Shown piece by piece: positions 60,377 to 64,000 of a DNA stretch of 64,000 nt; the first letter of the stretch is position 1, and the number at the start of each line of letters is the position of its first letter. The DNA is from Streptomyces cellostaticus (GTDB lineage Bacteria; Actinomycetota; Actinomycetes; Streptomycetales; Streptomycetaceae): NCBI RefSeq assembly GCF_023630175.1, contig NZ_JALLIN010000017.1:62001-126000 (forward strand), in the 5' to 3' direction. Both the position numbers and the translations under genes were made by a program. The notes beneath the pieces are model-generated. The model did not search any database. It saw only the letters and a program-made list of their open reading frames with translations, and had not been told where the DNA came from.

Positions 60377-62827
60377 TCAGGGAGGCTGAGGGGGAGTCGC
60401 CGTGTCGCGCGGCGATGGGCGGTCGATCCGGCTGTCGCCGGAGGGGAATTCCAGGGTGGATCCGGGGTGCAGTACGGCGGTTTCGCTTCGGCAGGAGATG
60501 CGCATCGGCCGGTGCATGCCGTGCCCGGCGGCGACCTGGACTTGATGTCCGCTGATGCGCAGTACCAACGGGTGCTCCCGGTAGCGGACGGAGAGTTCGA
60601 GTGTGCCGAGGGACTCGGGCCAGTAGGGATTGAGGAGCAGCTGGTTTCCTCTGGTCTCCAGTCCGGAGAAGCAGCGTTGGAGCAGGTCGACGCTGCCGGC
60701 CAGGGCGGCCAGGTGGATGCCTTCGGCTGTGGTGCCGCCCTGGATGTCGGCGATGTCGGCTTCCAGGGCGCGCAGAAAGAATTCCACGGCGCGTTCGCGG
60801 TGGGCCCGTGCCAGGACCCACGCGTGGACGACGGCGCTGAGGGAGGACCCGTGGGAGGTCCGGGCCAGGTAGTAGTCGATGTTGCGGGGGATGATCCCGG
60901 CGTCGAACGAGTAGCCGAGGTGGTGGAAGAGCGGGGCGAGTTCGTCCGCGGACAGCAGGTAGAACAGCATGAGGACGTCGGCTTGTTTGGACGCCTTGTA
61001 GCGGTTGACGTCGTCGCCCTCGGCTTCGAGGATCCGGTCGAGGCGGCGGATGTTGCCGTACCGCTCCCGGTAGTGGTCCCAGTCCAGCTCGCGCAGGGTG
61101 TCGTAGCCGTCGAACTGGCTGATGACGCCGTCGTCGTGGAAGGGGACGTACATGGTGCGGCTGATGTCGCGCCAGCGGGACAGTTCCTCCGGCAGGAGGC
61201 CGACGGTCTCGGTGAGGTGGCGGCGCGGCTGTTCCGGGAGGGAGGCGAGGGCGTCCAGGGCTCTGAGGATCACCCAGACGGCCATCACGTTGGTGTAGGC
61301 GTTGTTGTCGATCCCGCTGTCCTCGGCACCGGGGTAACCGGTGTGGAACTCGTCGGGCCCCATCACGCCGCGGATCACGTACCGGCCTCGGTCACGGTCG
61401 TAGGAGGCGACGGAGGCCCAGAAGCGGGCGATCTCCACCAGCATCTGTGCGCCGTAGTGGGTGAGGAACTCCCGGTCCGCGGTCGCCTGGTAGTAGTGCC
61501 AGACGTTGTAGGCGACGGCGATGCCGATGTGGTGCTGGCGCCAGCTGGGGTCGGACAGCCAGCGGCCGGAGCGGGGGTTGAGGTGCAGCCGCTGGCTCTC
61601 CTCGCGGCCGTCGCTGCCGGACTGCCAGGGGAACATGGCGCCCTCGTGGCCTGCCGCGCGTGCCGCCTGCCGGGCTTCGGGCAGCCGCCGGTAGCGGTAG
61701 CGCAGCAGCGCGCGGGTCAGGTCGGGGACGCGCAGGTTCAGCAGCGGGAAGACGAACAGTTCGTCCCAGAAGACGTGCCCCCGGTACGCCTCGCCGTGCA
61801 GTCCCCGGGCCGGTACTCCCACATCGAGTTCGGCGGTGTTGGGCGAGACGGTCTGCAGCAGGTGCAGCACATGCAGGCGGATGATGCGCTGCGCGTCGCC
61901 CCTGCCCTCGATCTCGATCCGGAACCGGTCCCACAGGTGGTCCCAGGCCGTCGTGTGGCCTTTCAGCAGGTCGTCGTAGCCGCCCAGGCGGGGCAGCCAG
62001 CGGGCCGCTTCGGCGGCGGGCTCGGAGATGGCGCGGTCGCGGCCGGTGAAGACGGTCACCACCTTCTCCAGTCTCACCGTCTGGCCGGAGGCGATGTCCG
62101 CCGCCAGGTCGTATCCGGTGCGTCCGGGCTCCTCCAGGAGGCGGCGCCGTGCGCCCAGTCGTTCGCGGCCGCGCCAGACCGTGGTGCGGGCGGCCATGGC
62201 CACGCGGATGCCGGACTGGTTCGTCTGCACCTCCAGGAGCACGGAGTCGTCGCAGGGCCGGGTGGCGCGTACCGGTTCCAGGTGGGTGCCGGCCAGGTCC
62301 TGGTAGCGCGTGACGAGGGTGTTGCGTACCGCGCCGTCCAGTGTGGAGCGGAACTCCAGCCGGCCGGACCAGTCCTCCGCCGTGACCGCCATGTCGGCCA
62401 CGCACGCGTGCTCGAAGTCCATGCTCACGAAGCGGCGCTGGGTGACCGCCGTGGTACGGCCGCGCGTGTCGCGGAACCGCATTCGGCGGGTGAGGATCGC
62501 GTGCCGCAGGTCCAGGTACTGGCGGTATTCGAGGAGGCCGGCCGTGTCGACGTCGAACCAGGGGCCGTCGTCGATGCGGAAGGTCATCGCCGGCCAGTGA
62601 GGCAGGTTCACCAGGCTCTCGTTCTCGACCGTCTGACCGGCGACGGTCGTCGTGAGCCGGTTGTAGATCCCGGCCGCGTACGTGCCCGGGTAGTGCGCCC
62701 CGTCCGCCGATGCCTCCGGGGCGGCCCCGCGGGTGGCGAGGTAGCCGTTCCCCACGGTGCACAGCGCCTCGCGCAGCGGCTCGTCGTCCGGGGTGTAGCC
62801 CTCGTAGCACAGTGTCCACTGGTCCAT
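60377..62827 (-). CDS. Glycoside hydrolase family 65 protein (trehalose/kojibiose phosphorylase or related hydrolase)
   Basis: The 816-residue protein has the GH65 plan: an N-terminal beta-sandwich (about 1-270), the central (alpha/alpha)6 barrel with HVFWDELFVFPLL and GVMGPDEFH containing the probable general acid Glu493, and a C-terminal beta domain. GH65 enzymes split trehalose, kojibiose or maltose with phosphate or water; which one cannot be told from motifs alone. ATG 62827 starts at the conserved WTLCYEGYTP. It lies downstream of a phosphoketolase remnant and a P-type ATPase on the same strand. Confidence 0.88.
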   Translation of the reverse strand: MDQWTLCYEGYTPDDEPLREALCTVGNGYLATRGAAPEASADGAHYPGTYAAGIYNRLTTTVAGQTVENESLVNLPHWPAMTFRIDDGPWFDVDTAGLLEYRQYLDLRHAILTRRMRFRDTRGRTTAVTQRRFVSMDFEHACVADMAVTAEDWSGRLEFRSTLDGAVRNTLVTRYQDLAGTHLEPVRATRPCDDSVLLEVQTNQSGIRVAMAARTTVWRGRERLGARRRLLEEPGRTGYDLAADIASGQTVRLEKVVTVFTGRDRAISEPAAEAARWLPRLGGYDDLLKGHTTAWDHLWDRFRIEIEGRGDAQRIIRLHVLHLLQTVSPNTAELDVGVPARGLHGEAYRGHVFWDELFVFPLLNLRVPDLTRALLRYRYRRLPEARQAARAAGHEGAMFPWQSGSDGREESQRLHLNPRSGRWLSDPSWRQHHIGIAVAYNVWHYYQATADREFLTHYGAQMLVEIARFWASVASYDRDRGRYVIRGVMGPDEFHTGYPGAEDSGIDNNAYTNVMAVWVILRALDALASLPEQPRRHLTETVGLLPEELSRWRDISRTMYVPFHDDGVISQFDGYDTLRELDWDHYRERYGNIRRLDRILEAEGDDVNRYKASKQADVLMLFYLLSADELAPLFHHLGYSFDAGIIPRNIDYYLARTSHGSSLSAVVHAWVLARAHRERAVEFFLRALEADIADIQGGTTAEGIHLAALAGSVDLLQRCFSGLETRGNQLLLNPYWPESLGTLELSVRYREHPLVLRISGHQVQVAAGHGMHRPMRISCRSETAVLHPGSTLEFPSGDSRIDRPSPRDTATPPQPP

Positions 62828-62975
62828 GTCCGCTCCCTCGCTCACGGCACGCCTCCCGCTCGGCGGTGCACCTGGGCCCGGCCGTCCCGACCGCTGCCAC
62901 GCAGGCCATGTCCCCTCCGCGACTTCCGGCCGGTCGCTTCCGTGCTCGCGGATCCAGCACGGCACAGGCCACCGG

Positions 62976-63128
62976 CAGCCGGGGCTTGACGTGCTCGGGG
63001 ATCAGCGGGTTCGCCGTCAGGTGGCTCCGGCCCGCGGCCAGGTGCTTCGCCGCACGCCGGTGGGCGTCCGGGGCGGCGATCTCCGCTTCGGTCAGGCTGC
63101 CCGGTGCACCGGGCAGGATGTCACTCAT
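62976..63128 (-). pseudogene. Truncated phosphoketolase (xylulose-5-phosphate/fructose-6-phosphate type)
   Basis: With a good ribosome site (AGGAGG) and ATG 63128, the frame reads SLTEAEIAAPDAHRRAAKHL, then AAGRSHLTANPLIPEHVKPR. This matches the conserved N-terminus of phosphoketolases (DAHWRAANYL...LMANPLL...PEHIKPRLLGHWG). After Leu51 the match ends and the frame becomes unrelated. About 750 residues, including the ThDP sites, are missing. The intact first 51 codons suggest a fairly recent internal deletion. Confidence 0.65.
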
Positions 63129-63197
63129 CGGGTCTTCCACCTCCTGAGCAGTGGGCCGTCCGGTGTCGGCCGGCCCGGCTGCGGCGGACGGGGATGA

Positions 63198-64000
63198 TCA
63201 GGTGCCGACGGCTTTCGCCGCCTTGCCGTGCTGTTCCAGGACGCGGTAGGCCATCAGCTTGACCGGGTCCAGCAGCAGGAACTCGACGATGGCCCAGCCC
63301 CAGGCGAGTCCGACCAGGTTCCAGCCGATGGGCTGCATCAGGAAGCCGGTGAGGGCGATCGCGGTGGCGAGGAGCTGGGTGCCGATCACGGCGGTGAGCA
63401 GGATCCAGGACGGCCGGTAGGACCAGAACGGGCCGCGGGTACGGGCCAGGAAGACCGTGAGGTGCCCGCTGACGGACAGTTTGAGGTAGATCAGGGTCCG
63501 CACGTCGGCGTCCGCGAGAGCGAGGGGCAGGTGTGTCACCCACACCAGGACGAACGTCGAGACCAGGCCGAACAGGCCCAGGACGGCGGCGATCGCCATC
63601 ACCTCGGTCAGGTCCCAGCGTTCCGGCTTCGAGGAGGGCCGTACCCGGTCGTAGGCGATGGACAGGATGGCCGCGTCGTTGAGGATGGCCAAGAGGACCA
63701 CCTGGATCGGTGTGACCGGGAAGAACGCGAACACCACGATGGTGGCGGTGACGAAGAGCACCACGCGGATGGTCTCGGTGATCCGGTAGATCGCGTAGTT
63801 CTTCATCCGCCGGAACACCTCGCGGGACCGGTGGACGGCCTCGATGATCGTCGACAGGCCGGGTGCCAGGAAGACGATGTCGGAGGCGGCGCGGGCCGCG
63901 TCGGTGGCGCCGCAGACCGCGATCCCCGCATCCGCGCGGTGCAGGGCGGGGGCGTCGTTCACGCCGTCACCGGTCATGCCGACGATGTGGCCGTGCTCCT
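63198..64000 (-). CDS. P-type cation ATPase, C-terminal part (partial at window edge)
   Basis: The visible 267 residues include the hinge motif MTGDGVNDAPALHRAD, followed by the C-terminal membrane helices (VLFVTATIVVFAFFPVTPIQ, VVLLAILNDAAILSIAYD and later pairs). The ILNDAAILSIAYD segment resembles plasma-membrane H+-ATPases (type IIIA) more than Ca2+ or heavy-metal pumps. The nucleotide and phosphorylation domains lie beyond the right edge. A proton pump would fit the ion-homeostasis theme of the window. Confidence 0.85.
   Translation of the reverse strand, partial: EHGHIVGMTGDGVNDAPALHRADAGIAVCGATDAARAASDIVFLAPGLSTIIEAVHRSREVFRRMKNYAIYRITETIRVVLFVTATIVVFAFFPVTPIQVVLLAILNDAAILSIAYDRVRPSSKPERWDLTEVMAIAAVLGLFGLVSTFVLVWVTHLPLALADADVRTLIYLKLSVSGHLTVFLARTRGPFWSYRPSWILLTAVIGTQLLATAIALTGFLMQPIGWNLVGLAWGWAIVEFLLLDPVKLMAYRVLEQHGKAAKAVGT

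Noticed and set aside
60314..62989. An 891-codon plus-strand frame across the GH65 gene
   Set aside because: Antisense shadow; the minus-strand GH65 protein is full length with its catalytic motif.
1..64000. CRISPR arrays, tRNA or rRNA genes, prophage or integrase modules
   Set aside because: No regularly spaced repeats, no cloverleaf with CCA-type end and no phage structural or integrase genes were recognised by reading.

Overview
The window is high-GC actinobacterial DNA and looks like a Streptomyces chromosome. The evidence is strong G/C at third codon positions, frequent GTG starts, ATGA/GTGA start-stop overlaps, an XRE-DUF5753 / DUF397 / small-ATPase triad, several SpoIIE-type phosphatases and RsbW-like ATPases, an F420-type oxidoreductase family member and an IS982-like remnant. 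No rRNA, tRNA, CRISPR array, prophage or intact insertion sequence was recognised. The left edge cuts a LysR gene and the right edge cuts a P-type ATPase gene.

1-7452: a divergent LysR regulator and a complete aerobic carbon monoxide dehydrogenase operon in the order coxM-coxS-coxL-coxF-coxD-coxE. The large subunit carries the form I loop AYACSFR and the small subunit has both 2Fe-2S motifs, so this is a credible true CO oxidiser rather than a generic xanthine-oxidase relative. CoxF is an XdhC-like protein fused to a YHS metal-binding domain.

7455-13781: a SHOCT and membrane-anchored protein pair, a thiamine-diphosphate (acetolactate synthase-like) enzyme, and a tight four-gene operon of flavodoxin-like protein, molybdopterin oxidoreductase fused to a membrane b-type cytochrome-like domain, membrane protein and methyltransferase.

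13928-34000: a stress and ion-homeostasis district. A 13-bp dyad (TTGCA-N3-TGCAA and close variants) recurs seven times, in front of an RsbW-like ATPase, a deazaflavin-type oxidoreductase / SpoIIE phosphatase pair, two membrane proteins of unknown function, a zinc-ribbon protein and a ClC chloride channel. A second dyad (TGCCG-N5-CGGCA) occurs three times, in front of a CPA1 antiporter plus NhaD/ArsB-type transporter operon and between a PucR-type regulator and a flotillin plus giant DUF3686-type AAA ATPase pair. These two dyads are the best candidates for undescribed regulatory networks in this window.

34508-53421: a large GAF/PAS/SpoIIE phosphatase; a Tat-lipoprotein with a ferritin-like domain; a copper-handling type cluster (two paralogous Met/His-rich membrane proteins, an ECF sigma factor, a Cu/Zn SOD-like lipoprotein, CopC and a PepSY-TM protein); a probably frameshifted gene; DUF389; an orphan type II thioesterase; a regulator; a secreted S53 protease; DUF3291; and a metallophosphoesterase.

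53900-64000: ATPase/XRE/DUF397 triad, an eight-helix membrane protein, a decayed IS982 transposase broken by a pentanucleotide expansion, a divergent MarR/SDR pair with a palindromic intergenic region, an unrecognised protein, a GyrI-like protein, a GH65 sugar enzyme, a phosphoketolase remnant and the C-terminus of a P-type cation ATPase.
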